DNA of 64,000 bases from Priestia aryabhattai B8W22 (GCF_000956595.1 NZ_JYOO01000024.1:20574-84573); one strand, 5' to 3'. Shown: positions 53,472 to 63,984, counted from the stretch's first letter. The notes: generated from the letters alone by a model not told the origin. Made by a program: numbers and translations.

Positions 53472-54834
53472 ATGCACCAGGCGGCACTCCTGCGTCATCA
53501 AAGCGCCGCTCGAGATTAACGAATTTATTGTACTCTTTTACGAAGGCAAGCTGTACGGTTCCAACGGGACCGTTACGCTGCTTAGCTATAATAATCTCGA
53601 TAATATTTTGATTTTCTGTATCTTTTTCATAATAGTCTTCACGATATAAGAAAGCTACGATATCGGCATCCTGCTCAATACTTCCGGATTCACGGATATC
53701 AGACATCATCGGTCGCTTATCTTGTCTCTGCTCTACTCCACGAGAAAGCTGTGATAAGGCGATAACAGGAACTTCTAATTCACGGGCTAAACCTTTTAAC
53801 GCACGCGAAATTTCAGATACTTCCTGCTGTCTGTTTTCTCCGCTTCGTCCATTTCCTTGAATGAGCTGTAAGTAGTCAATTAAAATCATCCCAAGCCCGC
53901 CTTCTTGCTTCAGGCGACGACACTTAGAACGAATTTCACCTACTCGAATACCCGGTGTATCATCAATATAAATCCCTGCATTGGACAAAGATCCCATTGC
54001 CATCGTGAGCTTTCCCCAGTCATCAGCTGTAAGCGAGCCTGTACGCAACCTTTGTGCATCAATATTTCCTTCGGCACACAGCATCCTCATAACAAGCTGC
54101 TGAGCACCCATCTCTAAACTGAAGATTGCTACGTTCTCATCCGTTTTCGTTGCAACGTTTTGCGCAATATTTAAGGCAAAAGCCGTTTTACCTACCGATG
54201 GACGGGCCGCTACAATGATTAAATCATTTCGCTGGAACCCTGCTGTCATTCTATCTAAGTCACTAAACCCGGTTGGGATACCTGTAATGTCACCTTTTCG
54301 ATTGTGAAGAACTTCGATATCATCGTACGTTTGTACAAGTACATCTTTGATATTTTGAAACACACCGCTGTTTTTACGCTGTGCTACTTCTAAAATATTT
54401 TTTTCCGCTTCATTTAATAAAACTTCTACTTCGTCTTCCCTTGCATATCCTTCTGAAGCAATATGCGTTGCAGTACGAATTAGACGGCGTAAAATCGACT
54501 TTTCTTCTACGATTTTACCGTAATACTCTACGTTTGCAGCCGTTGGAACAGAGTTAGCTAAATCACTTAAATACGATACGCCGCCAACTTCTTCTAAGAT
54601 TTTTTGATCAGCTAATTCAGACGTTACCGTTACCAAATCAACCGGTTCACCTTGGTCAGAAAGTTTCAGCATACATGTAAAGATTTTCTGGTGCGATGCC
54701 CGGTAAAAATCTTCAGGTATTAGCAGCTCAGATGCTAAGGTTAAAGAAGAAGGCTCTAAGAAAATGGCCCCTAATAGCGCTTGCTCTGCTTCAATATTCT
54801 GAGGCGGAAGACGATCAGCAAAAAGATCACTCAT
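53470..54834 (-). CDS. dnaC: replicative DNA helicase (DnaB family; DnaC in Bacillus)
   Basis: 454 aa hexameric helicase at the replication fork. The N-terminal domain (LPPQNIEAEQALLGAIF) is followed by a RecA-type motor: Walker A ARPSVGKTAFALN, Walker B MILIDYLQLI, and SDIRESGSIEQDADIVAFLYR with the arginine finger region. No intein interrupts it. It follows rplI as in B. subtilis. A 9-bp hairpin, GTTGGCGCG/CGCGCCAAC (54883-54891, 54906-54914), separates the two. The ribosome site is GAGGGG. Confidence 0.97.
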   Translation of the reverse strand: MSDLFADRLPPQNIEAEQALLGAIFLEPSSLTLASELLIPEDFYRASHQKIFTCMLKLSDQGEPVDLVTVTSELADQKILEEVGGVSYLSDLANSVPTAANVEYYGKIVEEKSILRRLIRTATHIASEGYAREDEVEVLLNEAEKNILEVAQRKNSGVFQNIKDVLVQTYDDIEVLHNRKGDITGIPTGFSDLDRMTAGFQRNDLIIVAARPSVGKTAFALNIAQNVATKTDENVAIFSLEMGAQQLVMRMLCAEGNIDAQRLRTGSLTADDWGKLTMAMGSLSNAGIYIDDTPGIRVGEIRSKCRRLKQEGGLGMILIDYLQLIQGNGRSGENRQQEVSEISRALKGLARELEVPVIALSQLSRGVEQRQDKRPMMSDIRESGSIEQDADIVAFLYREDYYEKDTENQNIIEIIIAKQRNGPVGTVQLAFVKEYNKFVNLERRFDDAGVPPGA

Positions 54835-54949
54835 ATTTCTATGCCCCTCTTATATTCTTTCGTATTTTCTTTCATCATAAATGTTGGCGCGAACAAATAC
54901 AAGTCCGCGCCAACCCTTTATATTATTTACCTATTTTTCAATCGTACGT

Positions 54950-55399
54950 TTATTTTTGTTCAGTCACGTGTACCTTTACAGTAGCCGTTACTTCTGGATG
55001 TAATTTAACCGGTACATTTGTGTAGCCTAATGCGCGAATAGCATCATTTAATTCAATTTTACGCTTATCTACTTTAATTTTGTGTTTTTTCTTTAATTCT
55101 TCAGCAATTTGTTTGCTTGTGATAGAACCAAATAAACGGCCTCCTTCACCAGATTTTGCTGTTAATTCAACTGTTAGTTCTTCAAGAGTTGCTTTTAACT
55201 CTTTGTTTGCTTGAAGTTCTGCAGCTGCATCTTTTTGCTCTCTATGTTTTTGTGCTTCTAATACCTTCACATTACCGCCTGTAGCTTCAACAGCATAACC
55301 ATTTTTTAATAAGAAGTTATGTGCATAACCGTCTGAAACATTTTTCACTTCACCTTTTTTGCCTTTTCCTTTTACATCTTTTAAGAAAATTACTTTCAT
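54950..55399 (-). CDS. rplI: 50S ribosomal protein L9
   Basis: 149 aa. It opens with the L9 signature [20 protein letters not shown] and [20 protein letters not shown], then a long connecting helix (residues 40-75) and the C-terminal rRNA-binding domain ([18 protein letters not shown]). The start overlaps the gdpP stop by four bases, so the two are translationally coupled. Confidence 0.97.
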   Translation of the reverse strand: MKVIFLKDVKGKGKKGEVKNVSDGYAHNFLLKNGYAVEATGGNVKVLEAQKHREQKDAAAELQANKELKATLEELTVELTAKSGEGGRLFGSITSKQIAEELKKKHKIKVDKRKIELNDAIRALGYTNVPVKLHPEVTATVKVHVTEQK

Positions 55400-57369
55400 G
55401 ATCTTCTACCTCCATCTAAGTACTCATCAATTGCTTGTTTAAGCCGTTCTTCAGCTTCATCCAAACTAATGTCTTGGAGCTGAGTAGCAGCATTCGTTAA
55501 GTGGCCTCCGCCTTGGAGACTTTCCATAATAACTTGTACATTGATATCCCCAAGCGATCTAGCACTAATACCAATTAGATTATCCCGTCGCTTAGAAATA
55601 ACAAATGAAGCAACCACTCCGCTGATTGAAAGCAGCGTATCTGCAGCTTGCGCAATTAACACCTGATCATACATTTTGTTTGGTTCAGCTCGTGAAATGG
55701 CAATACCTGCTGTATAAATCTCTGCATGTTCAATAAAGCGTGCTCGCTGTACATATTGCGTGATATCTTCTTTTAAAAACTTTTGAACAAGAACCGTATC
55801 TGCGCCTTGAGAACGTAAAAAGGACGCTGCATCAAACGTACGAGATCCCGTGCGTAATGTAAAGCTTTTTGTATCGACAATAATACCGGCTAAAAGTGCT
55901 GTTGCTTCTAGCATATCAATTTTAAATCGTTTTGGCTGGTATTCAAGCAGCTCAGTAACGAGTTCTGCTGTCGAGGAAGCGTATGGCTCCATATAGACAA
56001 GAAGAGGATCTTCGATAAAGTCTTCTCCTCGTCTATGATGATCAATGACCACGACATTTTCAATACGATTTAATAACCTTTCTTCAATAACGAGCGACGG
56101 CTTATGCGTATCTACTACTACTAAAAGAGTATCATCGCTCACAAGATTTAAGGCTTCTTCAGGCGTAATAAATCGTTCCCACAGGCCTTCCTTCTTTTTA
56201 ATCTCTTCTAGCATTCGCTGAACACCTGTATCAATATGGTCAGGATCTAATACGATAAAACCGTCTTTTTGATTCACTTGTGCTACTTTTAATATTCCAA
56301 TGGCAGCTCCTACAGCATCCATATCCGGATACTTATGACCCATAATAATCACTTTTCCACTCTCTGTAATGAGCTCTTTTAACGCGTGAGAAATAACTCT
56401 TGCACGCACGCGCGTCCGTTTTTCCATTGGATTTGTCTTGCCGCCAAAGAATTTCACTTTTCCATTCGGCTGTTTAATCGCTACTTGATCTCCACCTCGA
56501 CCTAAGGCCAAATCCAAGCTAGATTGAGCTAAAGCACCCAGCTCAGGTAAATCAGCAGCACCAGCTCCGATACCAATGCTTAATGTAAGCGGTATATTTT
56601 GTTTAGACGTCTCTTCTCGAACTTGGTCCAAAATAGAAAATTTACTTCGCTCTAAATGAATTAAGATTTGTTCATTCATAATCGCAATAAATTTCTCAGA
56701 AGACGTACGTTTAATAAAAATACCGTATTCTTGAGCCCAACTATTTAACATAGAAGTTACTTGGCTATTCAAGTTACTTTTAACTTGATCATCCATTCCT
56801 TGCGTGAGTTCATCATAATTATCTAAAAAGATAATGCCTAAACTTGTTCGTTCTTCTTCATACAATTTTTCGATTTCTATTTGCTCTGTAATATCAAAGA
56901 AGTACAGTAAGCGCTCGTCTCGTTTAATCACCACTTTGAATTTCCGATCATGCAACGTGACAACTTCTGTTTCCACTTCTTGTTTGATCAGTGGAATAAT
57001 ACTCTCTGCTACATCGTATAATGATCTTCCCACTAGTGTGTCTTCACCGAGACAAGATGCTAGAAAAGGATTGGTCCATTCAATTTGATATTCATCATTA
57101 AATAGCATAATCCCAATCGGCATTTCCATTAATGCCTCTTCGCCTACTTTTTTCAGCCGATGAGACAGCATTGAAATATAGGTTTCAAACTCATCGGACA
57201 GCATTCGCTCCATTCTCATGTATAGAAAAAGACAGGCTAATAGTAATATAAAGCCTATCATTCCTATGATCCAATTATGATAGGTCACGATACCTACTAA
57301 AATCAGGGCTATACTATACAATGAGTAAAATGGATAGCGAATGACGTTCTTTTTTGTAAAGACAGGCAT
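55396..57369 (-). CDS. gdpP: cyclic-di-AMP phosphodiesterase GdpP (YybT)
   Basis: 657 aa. Two N-terminal helices, a haem-binding-type PAS domain (about residues 80-170), a degenerate GGDEF domain ([27 protein letters not shown]), and a DHH-DHHA1 phosphodiesterase with [35 protein letters not shown] and [12 protein letters not shown]. It lowers c-di-AMP and so affects potassium homeostasis and cell-wall stress. It lies between yybS and rplI as in B. subtilis. The ribosome site is TAGGAG. Confidence 0.96.
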   Translation of the reverse strand: MPVFTKKNVIRYPFYSLYSIALILVGIVTYHNWIIGMIGFILLLACLFLYMRMERMLSDEFETYISMLSHRLKKVGEEALMEMPIGIMLFNDEYQIEWTNPFLASCLGEDTLVGRSLYDVAESIIPLIKQEVETEVVTLHDRKFKVVIKRDERLLYFFDITEQIEIEKLYEEERTSLGIIFLDNYDELTQGMDDQVKSNLNSQVTSMLNSWAQEYGIFIKRTSSEKFIAIMNEQILIHLERSKFSILDQVREETSKQNIPLTLSIGIGAGAADLPELGALAQSSLDLALGRGGDQVAIKQPNGKVKFFGGKTNPMEKRTRVRARVISHALKELITESGKVIIMGHKYPDMDAVGAAIGILKVAQVNQKDGFIVLDPDHIDTGVQRMLEEIKKKEGLWERFITPEEALNLVSDDTLLVVVDTHKPSLVIEERLLNRIENVVVIDHHRRGEDFIEDPLLVYMEPYASSTAELVTELLEYQPKRFKIDMLEATALLAGIIVDTKSFTLRTGSRTFDAASFLRSQGADTVLVQKFLKEDITQYVQRARFIEHAEIYTAGIAISRAEPNKMYDQVLIAQAADTLLSISGVVASFVISKRRDNLIGISARSLGDINVQVIMESLQGGGHLTNAATQLQDISLDEAEERLKQAIDEYLDGGRRS

Positions 57370-57405
57370 CCATTTCAGCTCCTACTTTTTTAAGTTCCAC
57401 AATAT

Positions 57406-58350
57406 CTACTTTTTTGTGTCTAATTGTTTTCTTAAATTAAATCCTAAATCAATTATACCTAAGATGCGCACAATTTGAAGGATAATTGGAATAATTAATG
57501 CTAAAATTGTTACAACAATTGGAATTGCTTTGGCATACCCTTTTTGATACGAGAAATAGAAAATAAAAGAGATCCCTTGTAACACTACTAGCATTTGCAG
57601 TCCCATCACGATGTTGATAATAGCTACGTACATAAATGTACCTTGTTCAATATTAAAAGATGGGAAAGATAAGATTAACGCAATCAAATAATACCATAGA
57701 ATACTTTTAGGAAGTTTCAATTCACGAAAAGGCGGGAATGCTTGCACCTCATAACCTGTTCTTTTAAGAATAGGCGTAGCAATAAGCTGAGAGAAAAAGG
57801 CCAGAATAACTCCGCCCATAACAATTAATAGAGGCAACAGATTTTTAAACATATCAAACGCATCTCTCATTTGGTCAATTTGAGATTCCTTAACGTCTTG
57901 TCCTAAACTTTTCATCATTTCAATACTTTGATTAATCGATTGATCTAAAGCATTATTTATTTGCTCCATTAAATTAACATTAAAAATGACATTTGCTCCT
58001 ACGAACAATAAAAGTAAACCTAAACTAAATGCAACCGTGCCGCCTAGTAAAATGGTATACCTTTTTTGTTTTTGTCGGTAAAGCATTCCTATTGCTAATC
58101 CACCAATACCAAATACAAGTGTAAAAGGAAGAGTCAACACATTTCCAAATAACAAAGTCAATAACAACCCTACTACTAAAAATAATATTGCCTTTTTCCA
58201 CCCATGACGAACGGTATACACAATAAATGGAACAGCTAGCGCTAGTTGAAAAATGGTTCCCACAACAGGTATGTATAGTGAAAAAAGCAACAGCGCCACA
58301 AACAGCGCTAAAAGAGCTGCTCCTTCTGTAATATATCGAATTCCTTTCAC
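57406..58350 (-). CDS. yybS: DUF2232 membrane protein YybS
   Basis: 314 aa with eight or so helices. It begins with RYITEGAALLALFVALLLFS and has a hydrophilic middle (NALDQSINQSIEMMKSLGQDV). The family is conserved upstream of gdpP in Bacillaceae; its biochemical role is unknown. Start is GTG 58350 with GAGGTG upstream. It begins a transcript with gdpP, rplI and probably dnaC. Confidence 0.9.
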   Translation of the reverse strand: MKGIRYITEGAALLALFVALLLFSLYIPVVGTIFQLALAVPFIVYTVRHGWKKAILFLVVGLLLTLLFGNVLTLPFTLVFGIGGLAIGMLYRQKQKRYTILLGGTVAFSLGLLLLFVGANVIFNVNLMEQINNALDQSINQSIEMMKSLGQDVKESQIDQMRDAFDMFKNLLPLLIVMGGVILAFFSQLIATPILKRTGYEVQAFPPFRELKLPKSILWYYLIALILSFPSFNIEQGTFMYVAIINIVMGLQMLVVLQGISFIFYFSYQKGYAKAIPIVVTILALIIPIILQIVRILGIIDLGFNLRKQLDTKK

Positions 58351-58440
58351 AACTTCACCTCGTTGACATAGACTATTATTTATTTTATCGATTCAGTTCA
58401 TAAGAAGCAACTATTTGACAAAAGAGCACCTATGTAATGT

Positions 58441-58478
58441 AAAAAGAGGCAGTAAGGAAATCCTTACTGCCTCTTTTT
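58441..58478 (-). terminator. terminator of rpsF-ssbA-rpsR
   Basis: Perfect 18-bp arms AAAAAGAGGCAGTAAGGA / TCCTTACTGCCTCTTTTT (58441-58458, 58461-58478). Confidence 0.9.
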
Positions 58479-58488
58479 ATACCGTTCA

Positions 58489-58728
58489 TTATTCACCAGA
58501 AACATATGGTAATAATGCCATTTGACGAGCGCGTTTGATAGCGATCGTTAATTTACGTTGGTATTTAGCGCTTGTTCCAGTTACACGACGAGGTAAAATT
58601 TTACCACGCTCTGAAACGAATTTTTTAAGCATATCTACATCTTTGTAATCGATGTGAGTGATGCCGTTTGCTGTGAAGAAACAAACTTTACGACGTCTGT
58701 TGCGTCCACCTTTACGTCCACCTGCCAT
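58489..58728 (-). CDS. rpsR: 30S ribosomal protein S18
   Basis: 79 aa. The basic N-terminus [16 protein letters not shown] is followed by the S18 core [19 protein letters not shown] and [20 protein letters not shown]. The single Cys (C17) belongs to the zinc-dependent form that has lost the other ligands. Last of the rpsF-ssbA-rpsR operon; S6 and S18 form a heterodimer on 16S rRNA. Confidence 0.97.
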   Translation of the reverse strand: MAGGRKGGRNRRRKVCFFTANGITHIDYKDVDMLKKFVSERGKILPRRVTGTSAKYQRKLTIAIKRARQMALLPYVSGE

Positions 58729-58794
58729 TTTGATACGCCTCCTTCCGCTTAAAAGTTTCTATAAAATTTTATACTCCGGATAATCTACTGCGAA

Positions 58795-59295
58795 TTAAAA
58801 CGGTAAATCGTCATCTGAAATGTCAATTGTCTCGCCATTATTTGCAAATGGATCATCATCAACGCGAGTATAACCTTGATTACCTGAGTTACGGTTCTGA
58901 TTATCTCCAAATGGAGAGCCTTGTCCAGATCCTCCAGTGTTAGCAAAGTTACTGCGTTGCGTATCCCCACCGCCACTTTTCGGCTCTAAAAATTGCACAC
59001 TTTCCGCTACAACTTCCGTTACGTATACGCGACGACCGTCTTGTCCTTCGTAACTGCGAGATTGTAGTCGACCATCAACACCAGCTAAGCTTCCTTTTTT
59101 AAGGAAATTCGCTGCATTTTCAGCCTGACGACGCCATACAACACAGTTGATGAAGTCAGCTTCACGTTCACCTTGCTGATTTGTAAATGTGCGGTTTACC
59201 GCTAAAGTGAATGTTGCAACCGCTGCTCCACTCGGGGTATAACGTAATTCAGGATCTTTGGTTAAGCGTCCTACGAGAATTACGCGATTCATCAT
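58795..59295 (-). CDS. ssbA: single-stranded DNA-binding protein SsbA
   Basis: 166 aa. The OB fold occupies residues 1-105 ([40 protein letters not shown]). A Gly/Asn/Gln-rich linker leads to the acidic tip DISDDDLPF that binds partner proteins at replication forks. ATG 59295 has AAGGAG eight bases upstream and aligns with B. subtilis SsbA (MLNRVVL); a second ATG follows at once. It lies between rpsF and rpsR. Confidence 0.96.
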   Translation of the reverse strand: MMNRVILVGRLTKDPELRYTPSGAAVATFTLAVNRTFTNQQGEREADFINCVVWRRQAENAANFLKKGSLAGVDGRLQSRSYEGQDGRRVYVTEVVAESVQFLEPKSGGGDTQRSNFANTGGSGQGSPFGDNQNRNSGNQGYTRVDDDPFANNGETIDISDDDLPF

Positions 59296-59342
59296 CAGAA
59301 CCACTCCTTAAGGAAATAAAACCCATTTATTTAAACGTTTAA

Positions 59343-59630
59343 TTATGCTTCTTGTTTAACAACGATATGACGGATAATGTCTTCGTTGATTTTCGCAAGA
59401 CGATCAAATTCAGAAACTGCTTCTGAAGTAGCCGCCACGTCAAGAATCATGTAGTAACCGTCACGGAAATCATTGATTTCGTATGCTAAACGACGTTTAC
59501 CCCATTCTTTAACATTTGCGATTTCAGCACCATTATCAGTTAATACGCCGTTGAAGCGCTCAACTAATGCTTTCTTTGCTTCGTCATCAATGCTTGGACG
59601 GATGATGTACATTACTTCATACTTTCTCAT
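59343..59630 (-). CDS. rpsF: 30S ribosomal protein S6
   Basis: 95 aa. [20 protein letters not shown] opens the ferredoxin-like fold; [18 protein letters not shown] and the final [11 protein letters not shown] are typical. ATG 59630 follows AAAGGAGGTGA. A longer reading from 59693 runs through the leader hairpin and is rejected. It is first of the operon, and its leader probably binds the S6:S18 complex. Confidence 0.97.
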   Translation of the reverse strand: MRKYEVMYIIRPSIDDEAKKALVERFNGVLTDNGAEIANVKEWGKRRLAYEINDFRDGYYMILDVAATSEAVSEFDRLAKINEDIIRHIVVKQEA

Positions 59631-59640
59631 CACTGTCACC

Positions 59641-59670
59641 TCCTTTTGGTCTAACGGCCCGAAACGGGCA
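59641..59670 (-). promoter_or_regulatory. S6:S18-type leader hairpin before rpsF
   Basis: On the minus strand GCCCG-TTT-CGGGC (59669-59657) is followed by CGTTAGACC and the ribosome site. The hairpin next to a CCG trinucleotide resembles the autoregulatory S6:S18 leader known upstream of rpsF in many bacteria. Confidence 0.6.
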
Positions 59671-59781
59671 AGGAGCAATAAAATATTACTCACGAATTAA
59701 AATTATAGCACACTACCATAGGCAAAGCAATATGCATTGCGGGCTGTTTCGTAAATATACGCTAATATTTTCGCCAACGAC

Positions 59782-59815
59782 AAAAGCCGAAAGAAGATAT
59801 CTTCTTTCGGCTTTT
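59782..59815 (-). terminator. terminator of ychF
   Basis: Perfect 17-bp arms AAAAGCCGAAAGAAGAT / ATCTTCTTTCGGCTTTT, five bases from the stop. Confidence 0.9.
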
Positions 59816-59819
59816 AATC

Positions 59820-60920
59820 TTATACGTTAAAGCGGAAATGCATAACGTCTCCATCTTTTACGATGTATTCTTTTCCCTCTAAACGTACTTTTCCAGCTTC
59901 ACGAGCCGCTCCCATTGTTTTAGCAGCTAATAAATCCTCGTATGACACCGTTTCTGCACGAATAAATCCACGTTCAAAATCTGTGTGAATAATACCTGCA
60001 CACTCAGGAGCTTTCATACCTTGTGTAAACGTCCACGCGCGTACTTCTTGCTCACCAGCTGTAAAGTACGTAGCTAATCCAAGTAAATCGTACGCTGCAC
60101 GTACAAGCTGATCTAGACCTGACTGTTCAATGCCTAGTTCTTCAAGGAACATTGCTTTTTCTTCTCCTTCAAGCTCAGCAATTTCAGATTCAATGCGTGC
60201 GCAAACAACAATTACTTCTGCACCTTCACTTCCCGCATACTCACGCACTTTTGCTACATATTCGTTAGCAGATGCATCGGCTACTTCATCTTCAGAAACG
60301 TTCGCTACATAAAGAATAGGTTTGATCGTTAGCAAATGAAATTGTTTTACTAATTTCATTTGTTCTTCTGTAAACGATACAGCACGAGCTGGCTGATCAC
60401 TTTCAAATGCATTCTTTAGTTTCTCTAGAATTTCGTATTCATACATTGCTTCTTTATCTTTTTGTTTAGCCATTTTTTGAACACGGCCAATACGCTTCTC
60501 TACCGTTTCTAAATCTGCTAAAATCAACTCTAAATTAATTGTTTCAATATCTGAAATAGGATCTACTTTTCCTGAAACGTGCGTGATATTTTCATCTTCA
60601 AAACAACGCACAACGTGACAAATTGCATCTACTTCTCGAATATGAGATAAGAATTTATTTCCCAGTCCTTCACCTTTACTAGCACCCTTTACGATTCCAG
60701 CGATATCTGTGAATTCAAATGCTGTTGGAATTGTTTTTTTAGGTTTTACAAGCTCTGTAAGTTTTTGAAGACGATGATCAGGTACTTCTACAATACCTAC
60801 GTTAGGATCAATCGTACAGAAAGGGTAGTTCGCAGATTCTGCGCCCGCTTGTGTAATTGCATTAAATAATGTTGATTTTCCAACGTTAGGAAGACCAACA
60901 ATTCCAGCTGTTAAAGCCAT
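59820..60920 (-). CDS. ychF: redox-regulated ATPase YchF (Obg family)
   Basis: 366 aa. G1 GLPNVGKST, G3 DIAGIVKGASKGEGLGNKF, and NVSEDE in place of the G4 NKxD, the substitution that makes YchF prefer ATP. A coiled-coil insert and a C-terminal TGS domain (VRAWTFTQGMKAPECAGIIH then MHFRFNV) follow. It associates with ribosomes. ATG 60920 has GAGGAG nine bases upstream; GTG 60932 would overlap that site. In B. subtilis this is yyaF. Confidence 0.96.
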   Translation of the reverse strand: MALTAGIVGLPNVGKSTLFNAITQAGAESANYPFCTIDPNVGIVEVPDHRLQKLTELVKPKKTIPTAFEFTDIAGIVKGASKGEGLGNKFLSHIREVDAICHVVRCFEDENITHVSGKVDPISDIETINLELILADLETVEKRIGRVQKMAKQKDKEAMYEYEILEKLKNAFESDQPARAVSFTEEQMKLVKQFHLLTIKPILYVANVSEDEVADASANEYVAKVREYAGSEGAEVIVVCARIESEIAELEGEEKAMFLEELGIEQSGLDQLVRAAYDLLGLATYFTAGEQEVRAWTFTQGMKAPECAGIIHTDFERGFIRAETVSYEDLLAAKTMGAAREAGKVRLEGKEYIVKDGDVMHFRFNV

Positions 60921-61082
60921 ATATTTATTCACTCCTCTTTATATATCCGAAACAAGTTAACCTGTCACAATTATAGTGAGTCAACTTTTGAAATACAAGT
61001 TTGATAAAGAACCTTTAGCCGCATGGCGTTAGGGTGCTTCATTTTGTCCCACCTTACAGTATAAGGCATAAACATAGAAAAT

Positions 61083-61103
61083 GCATGAGGTTATTCCTCA
61101 TGC
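61083..61103 (-). terminator. terminator of the DUF951 gene
   Basis: GCATGAGG/CCTCATGC (61083-61090, 61096-61103) around TTATT; the stem overlaps the end of the gene and is followed on the minus strand by ATTTTCT. Confidence 0.75.
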
Positions 61104-61288
61104 TTTACAAGAATTTTTTTCATTTTACGTGCAAAATCACGTCTTGGAATCATTACGCTATGGCCGCAGCCTTCACATTTAATACGGATATCCATTCCCA
61201 TTCGAATGATTTTCCATTCATTTGTACCGCAAGGATGAGGTTTTTTCATTTCCACAACGTCATTTAAACCAAATTCTTTTTCCGTCAT
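61091..61288 (-). CDS. DUF951 small zinc-ribbon protein (YyzM-like)
   Basis: 65 aa. The DUF951 layout is complete: FGLNDVVEMKKPHPCGTNEW, then DIRIKCEGCGHSVMIPR, with three Cys (CG, CEGC) that may bind zinc. It is conserved next to ychF in Bacillus and Clostridia; the function is unknown, and nucleic-acid binding has been suggested by fold. It begins 15 bases after the MscS-type gene and is probably co-transcribed with it. Confidence 0.9.
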   Translation of the reverse strand: MTEKEFGLNDVVEMKKPHPCGTNEWKIIRMGMDIRIKCEGCGHSVMIPRRDFARKMKKILVKHEE

Positions 61289-61302
61289 CAGCTCTCTCCT
61301 CC

Positions 61303-62196
61303 TTATGTCCCTTTTAACGTCGACGAATGCTGTGCTTCTTCTGTACGATTATACATAACCATACGAGGAAATGGAACTTCAATGCCATGTTCATTTAGCC
61401 TTGTACGCACTTCTTTACGAATCATACGAGAAATATGGAAATGTCTCATTGGTTTTACTTCGCTTGTAATCCTCATTGTGACTTCAGTTGCATGGATATT
61501 TTGAACGCCCAGCAATTCAGGCGTTTTAACCATATCTTCATAGCGACTTGGCAATTCTTCTAACAGGTCTAAGATCACTTGTTCTGCTTTTTGTATGTTT
61601 TCTTCATAAGAAATGCTTACATCAACGAAAGCTACGCTGTTATGTAAAGAAAAATTAGTGACCTCCACAATACTACCATTGGGCAAAATATTAATTTCGC
61701 CTGTCCAACTCTTAATCTTTGTTGTACGCAACCCAATTTCCTCCACAGTTCCCTCAAATGTTCCTACTCGAACATAATCGCCAACGGAGAACTGATCTTC
61801 AAAGATAATAAAAAAACCAGTGATGATGTCTTTCACTAAGTTTTGAGCACCAAACCCTACCGCGAGCCCTACGATTCCAGCCCCCGCTAGCAATCCACGG
61901 ACATCTACGGATAATGTTTCTAAAATCATAACTCCCGCAACGAAATAAATAGCATAAGAAAAAATATTCTGAAGCAAACGGACCATCGTAGCTTCTCGTC
62001 GCTCAGAAATACGCAGAGGGCTATTTGTGCGAACCTCTACAAATTTATTTAACGCTTTCTTTCCAATTCGAATTAAAAACATGGAAATAAGCAGAATCAA
62101 CAGAATTTTTATAAATCCCTCTCCAATATGTGCCCACGTTTCTTCTTGAAAAAATGGCTCAAACACGTTCTTAAAAACTGACTTCAACGAATTCAT
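61303..62196 (-). CDS. MscS-family small-conductance mechanosensitive channel
   Basis: 297 aa. Three membrane helices; the pore helix is LAVGFGAQNLVKDIITGFFIIFED in form, with Gly/Ala packing, followed by the beta domain (FSVGDYVRVGTFEGTVEEIGL) and a mixed C-terminal domain ending HGIEVPFPRM. It should open under membrane tension to release solutes on hypo-osmotic shock. It resembles B. subtilis YkuT. The operon with the downstream DUF951 gene is as in related genomes. Confidence 0.9.
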   Translation of the reverse strand: MNSLKSVFKNVFEPFFQEETWAHIGEGFIKILLILLISMFLIRIGKKALNKFVEVRTNSPLRISERREATMVRLLQNIFSYAIYFVAGVMILETLSVDVRGLLAGAGIVGLAVGFGAQNLVKDIITGFFIIFEDQFSVGDYVRVGTFEGTVEEIGLRTTKIKSWTGEINILPNGSIVEVTNFSLHNSVAFVDVSISYEENIQKAEQVILDLLEELPSRYEDMVKTPELLGVQNIHATEVTMRITSEVKPMRHFHISRMIRKEVRTRLNEHGIEVPFPRMVMYNRTEEAQHSSTLKGT

Positions 62197-62263
62197 ACTA
62201 CATGTAGCTCCTATCGTAACATAATCTACATACGAGAAAGTTTTAATCTATTGTAGCAAGTTT

Positions 62264-63277
62264 CTACGAACTTTTGTAGCGATTTCGAAATGGATACAAT
62301 AGAACAGCTGTTACTAAAAATAAATTGACGATTCCATACATTGGATATAAAACGGCAATCAAAGTAGAAAAACCTAACTTTGTAAAAGGAATCATTAAAA
62401 GTAGCCAGCAGGCTGCCAGTTTCCAAAGAGATTGCACCTTTTCGGTATGAAAACGCGCGGTCAGTCCTAAGATTCCCGATACGGCTGTTGTATAAATTGC
62501 AATGAGCAAAACAATGCTCATTAAAAACAGCATCGTATAAGGAAAGTCTTTAAGAATAGCGAATAATGGAATTTCATAAGAAGAAAGAAGGCCTGAAACT
62601 TGAATAAGCGATTCATTATAAATAAAGGAAAGCCCCCCTAATAAAAAACCACTGCCAATACTTGCAATATAAATCTCTTTTTTGCTTTTAATTTCCTTTC
62701 CAATTGTAGATAATACCGCGACAAGAGGGAGGATATTTAAAGCCGTAAAGGTAAAAGCAGCAGGCCAATTATGCTGAAGATGCCAATCAGTTACTCCAGG
62801 ATGACGTAAAACAAATGTAAGAAGTACGCCAGCTAGTCCAATCATTAAGATTGGCATAACAAAAGAATTGATAGAAAGAAGCCCATTTAATCCTCTCGAA
62901 AAAACAAAGACGATAAACGTACTAAGAGCGCCAATTCCCCACCAGTAAGGAACATGCCACATTTCCAATGTCGCCCCACCGCCCGCGATCATAATCACAG
63001 TTGTCGTAAATAAATAAAAAACGATTAAAACATCGTAAGCTGCAGCCCATCTCTTTCCTATTAATTCAATGAGCACTGGATAAAATTGATTGGTTCGGTA
63101 ACGATAGCTGATTTGCATAATCACATTGCAAGAAATCGCAAAAATAATAGAAAATAGAAAAATAGCAAGTCCGCTTTCTTCGCCAAAAAACTGCCATAGC
63201 TCTCTCCCTGAAGCATATCCAGCGCCTATCATGGTTCCCATAATTAAGAATATCCATTTACATCCTGCTCTCCACAT
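62264..63277 (-). CDS. YkvI-like membrane protein, APC-type transporter fold
   Basis: 337 aa with ten hydrophobic segments. The first helix has GTMIGAGYASGRELWQFF, with the unwound-helix glycines of LeuT/APC-fold transporters and the marker of the YkvI family. No substrate is established for the family. ATG 63277 follows GGGGGA. It is divergent from yyaC with 86 bp between starts. Confidence 0.8.
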   Translation of the reverse strand: MWRAGCKWIFLIMGTMIGAGYASGRELWQFFGEESGLAIFLFSIIFAISCNVIMQISYRYRTNQFYPVLIELIGKRWAAAYDVLIVFYLFTTTVIMIAGGGATLEMWHVPYWWGIGALSTFIVFVFSRGLNGLLSINSFVMPILMIGLAGVLLTFVLRHPGVTDWHLQHNWPAAFTFTALNILPLVAVLSTIGKEIKSKKEIYIASIGSGFLLGGLSFIYNESLIQVSGLLSSYEIPLFAILKDFPYTMLFLMSIVLLIAIYTTAVSGILGLTARFHTEKVQSLWKLAACWLLLMIPFTKLGFSTLIAVLYPMYGIVNLFLVTAVLLYPFRNRYKSS

Positions 63278-63363
63278 CGATTTTCCCCCAATCCATGAAA
63301 TATATGTATAGAATCTTCAAAATCTTCGTATACTGTTACTATTATGTATAAGGAGTGGACCCT

Positions 63364-63984
63364 ATGAATTTAAAATCTCCCTTCTTTGAGAAGACACAAC
63401 ATTCAACCCGCGTATTTCATGATGAAGAATCTGCTATAAAGAAGCTGAGTACACAGTTACTATCTTTACTTCCAGCACAGAAAGACAGACCAATTGTTTT
63501 TGTATGTATTGGAACGGACCGTTCAACTGGGGACTCATTGGGTCCATTAGTCGGAACGAAACTGAATGAAAGAAAAGTTTCATCTTTTCACATTTTTGGA
63601 ACGTTAGAAGAGCCTGTTCATGCTGTTAATTTGAAAGAAACGTTAAAGCATATTCAAAAGCTTTTCCCAAATCCTTTTATTATTGGAATTGATGCTTGTT
63701 TAGGTCGTATGAAAAGCGTAGGCTCTGCATCACTTGGAGTAGGACCCGTTAAACCAGGAGCAGGAGTTAATAAAGAATTGCCGCCAGTCGGAGATATTCA
63801 TATAACAGGAGTTGTCAACGTGAGCGGATTTATGGAGTTTTTCGTCTTGCAAAATACGAGGCTTCATCTCGTTATGTGCATTGCCGATTTAATTGCGAAA
63901 AGCATTGAGACTGTGCACACCGAACGAGAGAAAGAGTTTAATGCTTCTCCGGTTTACCAAACTGTAAGACACTATAAACAATAA
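63364..63984 (+). CDS. yyaC: sporulation protein YyaC, GPR-like peptidase fold
   Basis: 206 aa. VFVCIGTDRSTGDSLGPLVG, then FIIGIDACLGRMKSVGSASL and GPVKPGAGVNKELPPVGDIH are the YyaC blocks related to the spore protease GPR. It is expressed in sporulation in B. subtilis and lies there next to the parB/oriC region, so the origin should be close to the right edge. ATG 63364 has AAGGAG eight bases upstream; GTG 63355 would lie in that site. It is the only plus-strand gene in this block. Confidence 0.92.
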   Translation: MNLKSPFFEKTQHSTRVFHDEESAIKKLSTQLLSLLPAQKDRPIVFVCIGTDRSTGDSLGPLVGTKLNERKVSSFHIFGTLEEPVHAVNLKETLKHIQKLFPNPFIIGIDACLGRMKSVGSASLGVGPVKPGAGVNKELPPVGDIHITGVVNVSGFMEFFVLQNTRLHLVMCIADLIAKSIETVHTEREKEFNASPVYQTVRHYKQ

